A DNA stretch of 38,525 nt, taken from positions 1 through 38,525 of the IMG/VR virus record IMGVR_UViG_3300020710_000017, one strand, 5' to 3'. Below, one piece after another: positions 5,702 to 13,091 of this stretch. The stretch comes from a virus. Each line of letters opens with the position of its first letter. Positions within the stretch are counted from its first letter, which is position 1. The notes under the pieces were generated by a model, which saw nothing but the letters and a program-made list of their open reading frames with translations, searched no databases and was not told where the DNA came from. The translations under genes and the position numbers were made by a program.

Positions 5702-6574
5702 ATGTGTATGCTATGTGTAATCCCACCGCATGTTACTCCAGATAGAGACATGCTTATCAACTCAGCACTTAACAATCCTCATGGCTTTGGCTTTGCTATT
5801 GCTGTGCCAGATGAGCAGCGTATCATCAGCGAGCGCAGCATGAATGCTGATGAGTCTATCAACAGATTCCTTGAGGTACGTAGTCAGTATCAAGATGGCT
5901 ATGCCACATGGCATGCCCGCTATGCTACTCATGGTAGCAAGGTGATTGAGAACTGCCATCCGTTTGTAGTAGGCAACGACCTGCGTACCTACCTGTCACA
6001 CAATGGTATCCTAGATGTAGATGTACCTAAGGGTGATGACCGTAGTGATACCCGTATCTTTGCAGAAGAACTTATCCCTGCATTAGGTGGTGTCACCGCC
6101 CTTGATAATCCATGGGTGTTCGACATGCTTGAAGACTATACCTCTGGTTCTAAGGTAGCCATTCTTACTGTAGACCCTAAAGCTAAGCATGAACTGTATC
6201 TACTCAATGAACATCTAGGTTGGGAAGATAGCTCAGGTGTGTGGTGGTCTAACCAGACATGTTATCTAGATGCCTGGGTTACTGACTACCGCAGCAAAGA
6301 CTTTGCTAAGTATGACGATGAAGAGTATGATGTGCAAGCCTGGCTCAAAGCTTCAAAGCAATCCAATATATCCAAGTGGATCAACAAACCTGTTGATGGT
6401 AAGATTCAATGCGGTGCTTGTGATTATGTTAGCACAGAGAAAGAAGTTGCTGACTATGAGAATGCATGCTACAATTGTGGCTACTGCTTTGAGTGTGATG
6501 CTATAGCATCATGGTGTGATTGCTATACCCCATCTCAACACAAGGCGGCAGGTCTATGGGTACCAGAATACTAA
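5702..6574 (+). CDS. Class II glutamine amidotransferase (Ntn hydrolase)
   Basis: A 290-residue protein. Cys2 directly after Met1 is the expected N-terminal nucleophile once Met is removed. Other class II motifs are in order: HARYATHG (71-78), NCHPF (84-88), LSHNGI (98-103) and DTRIF (116-120). It releases ammonia from glutamine. A separate C-terminal zinc-ribbon region carries CGAC (237-240) and CYNCGYCFEC (256-265), echoing the cysteine-rich region of the upstream amidoligase. The two-base gap to that gene implies co-translation and a joint complex in which ammonia is passed to the ligase. No synthase domain is fused here, so the amidoligase is the natural partner. Confidence 0.85.
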   Translation: MCMLCVIPPHVTPDRDMLINSALNNPHGFGFAIAVPDEQRIISERSMNADESINRFLEVRSQYQDGYATWHARYATHGSKVIENCHPFVVGNDLRTYLSHNGILDVDVPKGDDRSDTRIFAEELIPALGGVTALDNPWVFDMLEDYTSGSKVAILTVDPKAKHELYLLNEHLGWEDSSGVWWSNQTCYLDAWVTDYRSKDFAKYDDEEYDVQAWLKASKQSNISKWINKPVDGKIQCGACDYVSTEKEVADYENACYNCGYCFECDAIASWCDCYTPSQHKAAGLWVPEY

Positions 6575-6614
6575 TGGATAGCGAGATGCTTGCAAGTTTG
6601 GAGGAGGATAAACA

Positions 6615-6767
6615 ATGGAGTGGGTACTAATTGTTAACATCAACTCAGATGAGTTTGTTTATGGGCCGTTCGATACAGTCAAAGCAGCAGAAGCCTGGTC
6701 TAAGAACTTCCCTAACAATCCAAGCTGGGCGCTGCAATTGATCAGGCCAACCTACAATGCAGACTAA
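6615..6767 (+). CDS. Small hypothetical protein
   Basis: A 50-residue protein with GGAGGAGG upstream. The sequence (MEWVLIVNINSDEFVYGPF...) shows two strands and a helix, ending ALQLIRPTY, and resembles the small single-domain proteins seen in many actinophages. No function is assigned. Its last codons overlap the next gene by 11 bases. Confidence 0.6.
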   Translation: MEWVLIVNINSDEFVYGPFDTVKAAEAWSKNFPNNPSWALQLIRPTYNAD

Positions 6768-6885
6768 TTGCTGGGCGTGCAACACGCCGATAGAAGTTAA
6801 GTCTGATGACTATGACAGGAGTGGACTTAACTTCTGTTATACTTGTGCGTGGACAAGACTATCATCAGACGTTGACGAACGGTAG
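6757..6885 (+). CDS. Small zinc-ribbon-like protein
   Basis: A 42-residue protein with CWAC (residues 5-8) and CYTC (27-30), the spacing of a single zinc ribbon. The start overlaps the end of the preceding gene, and only a weak ribosome site is visible, so translation probably depends on coupling. Function unknown. Confidence 0.5.
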   Translation: MQTNCWACNTPIEVKSDDYDRSGLNFCYTCAWTRLSSDVDER

Positions 6886-6959
6886 TACTGAAGGACACAG
6901 TACTAGATCGTGTGTCTAACTGCTGTATGTTTGGGCAGCTGGTGTGGTACACTTGATCG

Positions 6960-7001
6960 CTAGGCAGGCAGAGTTTTAGTCATTTTCTCTGCCTGTCCTA
7001 G
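6960..7001 (+). promoter_or_regulatory. Long hairpin before the nuclease gene
   Basis: CTAGG-CAGGCAGAG pairs with CTCTGCCTG-T-CCTAG (14 bp, one bulged T) around a T-rich loop. Just after it, CTCC (7,002-7,005) can pair with GGAG (7,012-7,015) of the ribosome site, which lies only three bases before the ATG. The first structure could be an attenuator; the second could hide the ribosome site. A new mRNA segment encoding replication genes may begin here. Confidence 0.45.
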
Positions 7002-7019
7002 CTCCGACTAAGGAGGCAC

Positions 7020-7793
7020 ATGGAAATCCAAAGAGATAGATACGGCAGACCTCTGGTCATACCGCCAGGCGGTAGCAAGCCTGTAGCCTATACTCGAACT
7101 ACTACTATTGCTGGCTCACTTGATGATGCCAGCGCACTGATTGCCTGGAAGATGCGCATGGCTTGCATTGGATTAAGCCAGCGTCCAGACTTGCTGCTTG
7201 CAGTAGCAGCCACAGATAAGACAGACAACAAGGCTATCAATGCCTTAGTTGAAGAAGCAATGGAGGCATCAGGCGCCAATGCTGCTGCCCGTATTGGGTC
7301 AGCTGTCCATGCCATGACTGAGAAGATGGACAGAGGAGAGACAATTGAAGCTGTACCTGAACCATACATCGGAGACCTACGTGCCTACGCTGCTGCTACA
7401 TCTATCTTTACTAACCGATTCATTGAGCAGTTCACAGTACTAGATGAGTACAAAATTGCAGGAACACCTGACCGTGTGGTAGAATACAACGGAGAGTTAT
7501 ACATCTCAGACTTAAAGACAGGCAGCCTACACCCTAGTAGTGTAGCCATGCAGTTGTCTATTTATTCCCGCGCCCTCCCGTACGACATTGCTACGGGCGA
7601 GCGCGGTACATTCGGTCCTGTTAACCAGGATCGTGGTATTATTGTGCATCTACCAGCTGGTAAAGCCACGTGCGAGTTGCACTGGGTTGACCTCAAAGAA
7701 GGTTGGGAAGGTGTACAGTTAGCAATGAAAGCAAGAAAGTGGAGAGACCAAAAAGGTTTAACCACACCGTTTGAAGAAGGGAACGATGGCTAG
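7020..7793 (+). CDS. Cas4/RecB-like PD-(D/E)XK exonuclease
   Basis: A 257-residue nuclease of the RecB/Cas4 fold. Motifs in order: GSAVHAMTE (93-101, with H97), AGTPDRVV (147-154, with D151), ISDLKTG (162-168, the D-x-K core) and QLSIYSRA (178-185, the conserved Q/Y motif). The four cysteines of the Cas4 Fe-S cluster are absent, so this is the non-cluster phage version. It likely resects or processes DNA ends during replication and recombination. It begins the replication group, and its end overlaps the next gene by eight bases. Confidence 0.8.
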   Translation: MEIQRDRYGRPLVIPPGGSKPVAYTRTTTIAGSLDDASALIAWKMRMACIGLSQRPDLLLAVAATDKTDNKAINALVEEAMEASGANAAARIGSAVHAMTEKMDRGETIEAVPEPYIGDLRAYAAATSIFTNRFIEQFTVLDEYKIAGTPDRVVEYNGELYISDLKTGSLHPSSVAMQLSIYSRALPYDIATGERGTFGPVNQDRGIIVHLPAGKATCELHWVDLKEGWEGVQLAMKARKWRDQKGLTTPFEEGNDG

Positions 7794-8238
7794 TACAGAA
7801 GCACCAATCAGTATTACCGTCAAGACAGGAGCAGGTAGTCTTGTAACTGTTCGAGCCGAGTCAGGCGAAGAACTAGACCAGACAGTTGCACTTAGTCTTG
7901 ACGCTATCAAGTCTGCAGTAACAGAGCTTGAGTCCACAGTTGGTGGTAAAGCCAGCACAGTAACTACTGCTGCTGCCGTCTCCACATTACAGAATGCATT
8001 CCCTGGTTCTACAGTAGTACCAGCAGACAATGCATTTGCTAATACTCCTACACTGCATGTCGGTCGATCATGTCAACATGGTAAGATGACTGCACTCCAA
8101 GGCCCGTCCAAGACAGGTGGAGTTTACAAGGGTTACTTCTGCCCATCAGCACAAGGCGACCCAACTAAGTGTAAGACTATCTATGTCAACAAGACAGACC
8201 CTGAATGGAATACATTCATTCCCGACCGCAGTAAGTAG
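7786..8238 (+). CDS. Hypothetical protein of the replication group, zinc-binding C-terminus
   Basis: A 150-residue protein; the ATG at 7,786 follows GAAGAAGGGA and overlaps the nuclease end by eight bases. The N-terminal half is a small beta/helix domain (ISITVKTGAGSLVTVRAE), the middle is Ala/Thr/Ser-rich, and the C-terminal 50 residues contain CQHG, YFCP and CKTIYV, spaced like a zinc site (C, H, C, C). Its location between the nuclease and the helicase suggests a DNA-binding or loading factor. Function is inferred from context only. Confidence 0.7.
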   Translation: MASTEAPISITVKTGAGSLVTVRAESGEELDQTVALSLDAIKSAVTELESTVGGKASTVTTAAAVSTLQNAFPGSTVVPADNAFANTPTLHVGRSCQHGKMTALQGPSKTGGVYKGYFCPSAQGDPTKCKTIYVNKTDPEWNTFIPDRSK

Positions 8239-8244
8239 CACTAG

Positions 8245-9063
8245 ATGAAAACATTACGGCGTTCAATTAAGAAAGCCGACGTTGGAGGGGAGCCCTTACC
8301 GGCTCCCTTTCAGGCGTTTGCTAGGGCAGGTATAGTCCTGCGCCGAGCTGAGGTGACAGTCATTGCAGGTACACCAGGTGCTGGTAAGTCTACAGTTGCA
8401 CTGCATATTGCAGCCAAGCTACAGATGCCAACGCTTTACTTCTCTGCTGACACCAATGCACACACAATGGCTATGAGATTGATTGCACTCTCAGGCAAGA
8501 TGACACAGGCAGAAGCTGAAGTCTTGATGCTCAACCATCCAGAGACAGCAGAAAGCGTGCTTGCTGAGAACAATCATTTGTACTGGTCATTTGAATCTAG
8601 TCCTACACTCAAAGACTTAGATGAAGAAGTCTCTGCCTTTGAAACTATGTGGGGTAGAAGCCCAACGCTTATCGTAGTCGACAACCTTATGGACATTGCA
8701 ATGGATGGACATGAAGAGTTCGGTGGTATGCGACAGGCCATGAAAGAACTCAAGTTCTTAGCACGTGATACCAATGCATGCGTGCTAGTATTGCACCACA
8801 CGCAAGAGGGAATCACTGGTACTCCATGTCAGCCACGCTCTGCACTGCAGGGTAAGGTAGCACAGGTACCTGCTATGGTTCTTACAGTTGGGCAGAAGAT
8901 GCTGCCCAATCAGATTGATTCATATCTCTGTGTTGCACCAGTAAAGAACAGGTACGGCAAAGCAGATCAAACAGGAAACTCATACGTCGAACTATCCTTT
9001 GATCCTGCTAGCATGTACCTCGAGGATGTAATCAGAGACTATACACAGGAGCAAATGATTTGA
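8245..9063 (+). CDS. RecA/DnaB-type replicative helicase-like ATPase
   Basis: A 272-residue P-loop ATPase consisting of a RecA-like core. Walker A is AGTPGAGKST (41-50), Walker B is LIVVDNL (142-148), and LVLHHTQEG (181-189) gives the sensor/His motif typical of DnaB-type hexamers. There is no N-terminal primase-interaction domain, so it is shorter than cellular DnaB. It likely unwinds DNA or acts as a recombinase-like motor, with the split primase genes nearby. The start lacks a strong ribosome site and lies seven bases after the previous stop. Confidence 0.8.
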   Translation: MKTLRRSIKKADVGGEPLPAPFQAFARAGIVLRRAEVTVIAGTPGAGKSTVALHIAAKLQMPTLYFSADTNAHTMAMRLIALSGKMTQAEAEVLMLNHPETAESVLAENNHLYWSFESSPTLKDLDEEVSAFETMWGRSPTLIVVDNLMDIAMDGHEEFGGMRQAMKELKFLARDTNACVLVLHHTQEGITGTPCQPRSALQGKVAQVPAMVLTVGQKMLPNQIDSYLCVAPVKNRYGKADQTGNSYVELSFDPASMYLEDVIRDYTQEQMI

Positions 9064-9404
9064 GTAGCGCAGCCAAAGCCAAGGGTTCTGGAGCAGAACG
9101 CGATGTAGTAAAGTACCTCAAGGACAATGGCTTTCAGTACGCCGACAGGCGACTGGCTGGTGCCACCCTAGATAAGGGTGACATCAGTGGCATACCTGGT
9201 GTTACCATTGAAATAAAGAATCATGCTAAGATGGATATAGCAGGATGGACAGAAGAGTTGTTAGTCGAGATGGCTAATGACAAAGCATGGACAGGTGTAG
9301 TGTGGCACAAGCGGAAGGGCAAGGGAAGCCCGGCCGATTGGTACTGCACTATGCCAGGACATGTATGGTTAGACCTACTAAAGAAAGCGATGAAGAATGT
9401 TTGA
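9060..9404 (+). CDS. Holliday-junction-resolvase-like endonuclease
   Basis: A 114-residue protein beginning with a TTG that overlaps the helicase stop (TTGA). It has the small PD-(D/E)XK resolvase pattern: E13 in SGAERDVV, D41 in KGDISGIPG, and E51-x-K53 in VTIEIKNH. This is close to the archaeal-type/phage Holliday junction resolvase family and to VRR-NUC-like nucleases. It probably cuts branched DNA before packaging. Tight overlaps on both sides place it in one translational unit with helicase and primase. Confidence 0.75.
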   Translation: MSSAAKAKGSGAERDVVKYLKDNGFQYADRRLAGATLDKGDISGIPGVTIEIKNHAKMDIAGWTEELLVEMANDKAWTGVVWHKRKGKGSPADWYCTMPGHVWLDLLKKAMKNV

Positions 9405-9603
9405 GTTCCGCAAGAAGCTTGACAAGGTAGTAACAGTTGTTGATGCACTAGTTACTGTAGCCAAAGCACAGCATCGACTAGCTCGAGATACGCACAATCA
9501 CCTAATACGTTTAACAGAATACATTGATCAACTAGAATTGCGCATCGAAGTATTGGAAGCAGAGACCTTTGACTATGATGACAACGAAGCATGCGATTGC
9601 TGA
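9397..9603 (+). CDS. Small coiled-coil protein
   Basis: A 68-residue protein whose start overlaps the nuclease end by eight bases. The residues are nearly all helical with heptad-like hydrophobics (LDKVVTVVDALVTVAKAQHRL, then LTEYIDQLELRIEVLE), and the last residues are acidic and end in CDC. It probably forms a dimer or trimer. No family was recognised. Confidence 0.55.
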   Translation: MFEFRKKLDKVVTVVDALVTVAKAQHRLARDTHNHLIRLTEYIDQLELRIEVLEAETFDYDDNEACDC

Positions 9604-9958
9604 TTACCTTACACACATAGGGGCAACAGTCCCACATCGTAGGGGCGGGTGGTGCAAGATGCGCTGCCCGTTCCACGATGATAGAAACGCTAGTGCTGCC
9701 GTGAACTTTGATGCTAACCGCTTCAAGTGTCACGGTTGTGGCGTCTCTGGAGATACATATGATTTGATTCAACACGATAGAGGAGGTACACTAATTGAAG
9801 CTGTCGAATTCGCAAAGACAATTTCTACTACGGGCGACGCAACAATACGCTTCAACAATAGACCAAGCGGAAGAGTACCTAGCAACACGGGGATTATCAG
9901 TCGAAGAAGCTCGTCGGTTTCATCTGGGAGTGGTCGTCGATCCACTCACAGGTCATGA
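9575..9958 (+). CDS. Primase zinc-finger (CHC2-type) protein
   Basis: A 127-residue frame. Its first 85 residues match the CHC2 zinc-binding domain of DnaG-type primases: CKMRCPFHDDRNASA, a strand, then FKCHGCGVSGDTYDLI, supplying C, C/H, C, C ligands. It recognises the template for primer synthesis. After GTLIEAVEFAKTIS the reading becomes low-complexity Ser/Arg sequence, while the TOPRIM gene occupies another frame, so the last 45 residues may be non-functional or replaced through a frameshift. Two adjacent ATGs (9,575 and 9,578) are possible starts; the ribosome site is weak. Confidence 0.75.
   Translation: MMTTKHAIADYLTHIGATVPHRRGGWCKMRCPFHDDRNASAAVNFDANRFKCHGCGVSGDTYDLIQHDRGGTLIEAVEFAKTISTTGDATIRFNNRPSGRVPSNTGIISRRSSSVSSGSGRRSTHRS
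9781..9797 (+). promoter_or_regulatory. Internal ribosome site for the TOPRIM gene
   Basis: A perfect AGGAGG (9,781-9,786) lies eight bases before a TTG codon (9,795) inside the zinc-finger gene. The spacing is ideal for initiation and supports separate translation of the TOPRIM protein. The same site could alternatively promote frameshifting by a ribosome reading the upstream gene. Confidence 0.6.
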
Positions 9959-10427
9959 ACCATTTGCTGGTAGACTAGCTATCCCCTACATCACACCATC
10001 AGGTGTGGTGGATATAAGATTCCGCTCGATGCATGGAGAAGAACCTAAGTACATGGGCATGTCAGGCGTGCAGACTACCATGTTTAATACCAGTGCATGC
10101 TTTGCAGCGAGCAAATATATCTGTGTCACCGAAGGTGAGATGGATGCAGTAATCATGGGTGTTAAGACCGAGCACCCGACAGTAGGAATACCAGGAGCCA
10201 ACAGCTGGCGGTCGCACTATGCCCGTATCTTAGATGACTTTGATATTGTCATTGTGCTAGCTGATGGCGACAAAGCGGGAGCAGACTTTGGTAAGCATGT
10301 TGCCCGCGAAGTACCAAATACTACGGTACTATCTATGCCAGAAGGCGACGACGTTAACAGCGTCTACCTACGACAAGGGAAAGATTGGTTAGATGAGCGA
10401 ATCAGAAATTGTATTGCATCTGGATGA
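9795..10427 (+). CDS. DnaG-like TOPRIM primase protein
   Basis: A 210-residue protein starting at TTG with an ideal AGGAGG. It contains a short N-terminal helical region (AEEYLATRGLSVEEARRF), the RFHLG...AGRLAIPY core strands, and the TOPRIM triad: EGEMDAV (113-119), LADGDKAG (155-162) and EGDDVNSVY (183-191). These acidic residues bind the metal ions for primer synthesis. It begins 164 bases before the zinc-finger gene ends and is one frame ahead (+1). Together they would make one normal phage primase without a helicase domain. Separate subunits or a frameshift fusion are both possible. Confidence 0.8.
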   Translation: MKLSNSQRQFLLRATQQYASTIDQAEEYLATRGLSVEEARRFHLGVVVDPLTGHEPFAGRLAIPYITPSGVVDIRFRSMHGEEPKYMGMSGVQTTMFNTSACFAASKYICVTEGEMDAVIMGVKTEHPTVGIPGANSWRSHYARILDDFDIVIVLADGDKAGADFGKHVAREVPNTTVLSMPEGDDVNSVYLRQGKDWLDERIRNCIASG

Positions 10428-10701
10428 TTCCATTTGGGATCATGTTGAACACATGGAAGGGTCAGTCGGTATCCGGATTACCGAGGACAAAGTGTTAGAT
10501 TTATTGGGAGCATTGTATGACATCTATCACGTTGGTCAAACGGATAAGGAAGCTAGCCAGTCTCTTCTTATTGGGCTTGCTGCTCTACTTGTTGCAGCAC
10601 CAATGGGTCAAGCAGATAAGGTATGGGAAGAACTCCAAGTCCAAGAAGGTATGAAGAACTTTGAGTTGTCAGTAAAGGAAATGCTTGATGAAGGAAAGTG
10701 A
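10393..10701 (+). CDS. Hypothetical helical protein of the replication group
   Basis: A 102-residue, acidic, mostly helical protein (LHLDDSIWDHVEHMEG at the start, LLIGLAALLVAAPMG in the middle, KNFELSVKEMLDEGK at the end). It overlaps the primase end by 35 bases. The central hydrophobic stretch is short and broken by polar residues, so a soluble helical bundle is more likely than a membrane protein. Family unknown. Confidence 0.6.
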   Translation: MSESEIVLHLDDSIWDHVEHMEGSVGIRITEDKVLDLLGALYDIYHVGQTDKEASQSLLIGLAALLVAAPMGQADKVWEELQVQEGMKNFELSVKEMLDEGK

Positions 10702-11098
10702 TGTCGACAATATCCTGGCCGAACTCAAGTCAATCCTACTCAAGAAGCAGCAAGATTACGGTCCGCTTAACATCTCCAACTCACCAGGTGGACCACTCAA
10801 TGGGCTACGAGTACGAATGTTTGACAAGCTGGCCCGATTCAACAACTTGTATGATAACGGAAACGACACGCCGAACTACGAAAGTCTCAACGATACCTTC
10901 ATAGATCTGGCGAACTATGCAATAATTGGGATACTAGTCCAGAACGGACAATGGGAAGGACTGCCTTCCACTACTCCCAATAGGAGCACGAATGTCAAAG
11001 ACAAAGCAGAATCGTATCGTCATAATCCCCGACCTCCAGATTCCGTACCACCATCCAAAGTCGTTAGCGACGTTCATCGAATTCGTAAAGGATTATAA
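10688..11098 (+). CDS. DUF1599/Nmad1-like nucleotide-associated protein
   Basis: A 136-residue protein. Residues 1-95 match the DUF1599 pattern: KKQQDYGPLNIS, RVRMFDKLARFNNLY, a Glu-Ser-Leu-xx-Asp-Thr motif, and DLANYAIIGILVQNG. This all-helical family resembles MazG-type nucleotide-binding bundles and has been linked by genome context to nucleotide modification. The last 40 residues are Pro/Arg/Ser-rich and overlap the next gene by 107 bases in another frame, so they may contribute little. The start is the ATG within the previous gene's end. Confidence 0.65.
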   Translation: MKESDVDNILAELKSILLKKQQDYGPLNISNSPGGPLNGLRVRMFDKLARFNNLYDNGNDTPNYESLNDTFIDLANYAIIGILVQNGQWEGLPSTTPNRSTNVKDKAESYRHNPRPPDSVPPSKVVSDVHRIRKGL

Positions 11099-11750
11099 AC
11101 CCACACAATTGTGGTGTGTCGGTGACGAATTAGATGCACCAGAGCCTAGCCGTTGGAACAAGGGATACGCTGGAGAGTACGCAGGTACACTACAGGATTC
11201 TATAGATGAGACGCATGACATCATGCTTCGATTCCGCAACGCGCTAGGGTGGGACAAACCCTTTATCATTCAACGATCTAATCACACAGATCGTATCGAG
11301 AACTACGTAACAAAGTATGCCCCAGCATTTGAACCACTTAGAGATATCAAGGTGGAGAATCTGCTGGGGTATTCTGATTTAGGTATCACTTACCTACATC
11401 GAATGAAAGAGATTGTACCTGGCTGGGTTATGGCACACGGTGACGAAGGTAGACTTAGCAAGGTGCCAGGCTCAACAGCCTTGTCACTAGCTCACACTAT
11501 TGGCAAGTCAGTAGTGTGTGGACACACACACCGCTTAGGTATTCAGCATGAAACCACAGGGCTATACGGAAACAACAAAACAATCTTTGGCCTTGAGGTT
11601 GGACACATGATGGACATTAAGCAGGCTAGCTACCTTACATCTGGTGTTGCTAACTGGCAACAAGGATTCGGTTTGCTTGTGCAGAACAAACAGAACAAGT
11701 ACGTACCATACACAGTACCTATGATCAATGGAGATATCCAACTACCATGA
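10992..11750 (+). CDS. Calcineurin-like metallophosphoesterase
   Basis: A 252-residue phosphoesterase with the full metal-site series: IPDLQIPYH (D14, H20), VGDELD (44-48), SNHTDR (N97, H98), AHGDEG (H149) and GHTH (177-180). The family hydrolyses phosphomonoesters or diesters, including nucleic-acid ends. Actinophages commonly carry such a gene near replication functions. Its substrate here is not known. The stop overlaps the next start (ATGA), implying coupling with the sigma-like factor. Confidence 0.8.
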   Translation: MSKTKQNRIVIIPDLQIPYHHPKSLATFIEFVKDYKPTQLWCVGDELDAPEPSRWNKGYAGEYAGTLQDSIDETHDIMLRFRNALGWDKPFIIQRSNHTDRIENYVTKYAPAFEPLRDIKVENLLGYSDLGITYLHRMKEIVPGWVMAHGDEGRLSKVPGSTALSLAHTIGKSVVCGHTHRLGIQHETTGLYGNNKTIFGLEVGHMMDIKQASYLTSGVANWQQGFGLLVQNKQNKYVPYTVPMINGDIQLP

Positions 11751-12421
11751 AGTTAAACATAGATATGTTTGTACCTTACGAAGAAATGATGGCACGTATT
11801 GCATCAGAGTACACACGTAAGTACAAAATGGTAGAGCACAAAGACTTGATGCAAGAACAATACTTGTGGTTCGTATCACACCCACGTAAGTTCAAAGAGT
11901 GGACGGCGCTAGGGGAAAAGGATTGTGTCAAGCTACTAGCCAAGTCGCTACGCAATGCTTGCCTTAAGTACTGCGAGAAGGAGAAGGCAAGGGCTGGAGG
12001 ATACGACGTCAGCGACGTCTACTACTATGAACCTGTAGTAGTTGAGGCATACTTGCCTACAATTATTGCTGAGTCTTACGAGATGCCAGCTAAGCTCAAG
12101 AGCTACAGCATGATCCACTCTAAGGGTGAGATCAGCGATGGCATGAACTGGCTAGCCATCCGCTCTGACATTGCTGCTGCATTCTATAAGTTGAATGCAG
12201 ACAAGCAACATATCCTACGTGTTCGCTTTAGCGACGAGAGTCGTGACTGGGAATCAGTAGCAGAAGAATTAGGCACAACCAAAGATGGAGCACGTATGAA
12301 AGTACAACGCGCCGTCATTGCACTTATCCGTAACCTTGGAGGCGAAAGGCCCTTTCATGACAAAGACCAAAAAGAAAAGCAGCATACCAGTACAGACGAA
12401 GCCCCAGATGAACAAGGGTAA
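11747..12421 (+). CDS. Sigma-70-like transcription factor
   Basis: A 224-residue protein with two helical parts. Residues 14-75 (IASEYTRKYKMVEHKDLMQEQYLWF...) resemble sigma region 2, which binds RNA polymerase and the -10 element. Residues about 149-197 (LNADKQHILRVRF...WESVAEELGTTKDGARMKVQRAV) resemble region 4, a helix-turn-helix for the -35 element. The layout is that of a short, ECF-type factor with diverged sequence. It probably redirects host RNA polymerase to phage late promoters. The last 25 residues are charged and overlap the next gene. Confidence 0.65.
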   Translation: MKLNIDMFVPYEEMMARIASEYTRKYKMVEHKDLMQEQYLWFVSHPRKFKEWTALGEKDCVKLLAKSLRNACLKYCEKEKARAGGYDVSDVYYYEPVVVEAYLPTIIAESYEMPAKLKSYSMIHSKGEISDGMNWLAIRSDIAAAFYKLNADKQHILRVRFSDESRDWESVAEELGTTKDGARMKVQRAVIALIRNLGGERPFHDKDQKEKQHTSTDEAPDEQG

Positions 12422-13091
12422 CATTGTATTGTGTTGGTGTGACAATGGAACAACAGACGGCAAGTTCACTCAAGGAGTTGTGTATGCTCTCCTTACATCA
12501 GGTCTCCCTATTCGATCAGCAATGCGAGTGCAAGGAAATCAAATTGGAAGACAGCGACAAAACGCACTAGACCACTGGTATAACAACACAGACTTTGAAT
12601 GGATCTTGTGGGTAGACTCAGACATTGTGCTTACTAACGAAGCACTACAGAAGCTGTGGTCTATTGCAGATGTAAAGACTAAGCCAGTAGTTACTGGCAC
12701 ATACTTCGTATCAAAGGAGAATGAGCAATCGCTAATGACTCCGTACCCCGCCCTGTTTTCATGGACAGACGACGAGTACAAGATCGCTTACGTACATCCA
12801 CTACCAGAGAATGCCGTAACACAAGTCGGTGCTTCTGGCTTTGGTTTCGTACTAATGCACAGAAGTGCAGTTGCAAAGATGAAAGAGGTACACGGTGATA
12901 ACACTCCGTTCTTCAATGAGACTGGTGTTGGTGAGCAATTTGTTTCAGAAGATATTAACTTCTTCCGTCTTATGTACAAGGCGAACGTCCCGCTCTACGC
13001 ACACACAGGAGCGCACGTTCAACACATGAAGCGGTTCTCGTTTGACATTGAGTTCTACGATTTGTACTGGAGCAACCACGTAGATGGATGA
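12357..13091 (+). CDS. GT-A-fold (family 2-like) glycosyltransferase
   Basis: A 244-residue protein starting at MTKTKKKSS, with GAAAGG upstream. The core shows strand-helix-strand order and WILWVDSDIVL (82-92), in which D87-S-D89 is the metal/nucleotide-sugar-binding DxD motif. Later come TGTYFVSK, GFGFVLMHRS and VSEDINFF (E198, D199, likely acceptor-site acids) and a C-terminal His pair (AHTGAHVQH). It would transfer a sugar from a nucleotide-sugar donor. The acceptor may be virion protein, host wall or modified DNA; none can be chosen from sequence. It overlaps the sigma-like gene by 65 bases. Confidence 0.75.
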   Translation: MTKTKKKSSIPVQTKPQMNKGNIVLCWCDNGTTDGKFTQGVVYALLTSGLPIRSAMRVQGNQIGRQRQNALDHWYNNTDFEWILWVDSDIVLTNEALQKLWSIADVKTKPVVTGTYFVSKENEQSLMTPYPALFSWTDDEYKIAYVHPLPENAVTQVGASGFGFVLMHRSAVAKMKEVHGDNTPFFNETGVGEQFVSEDINFFRLMYKANVPLYAHTGAHVQHMKRFSFDIEFYDLYWSNHVDG

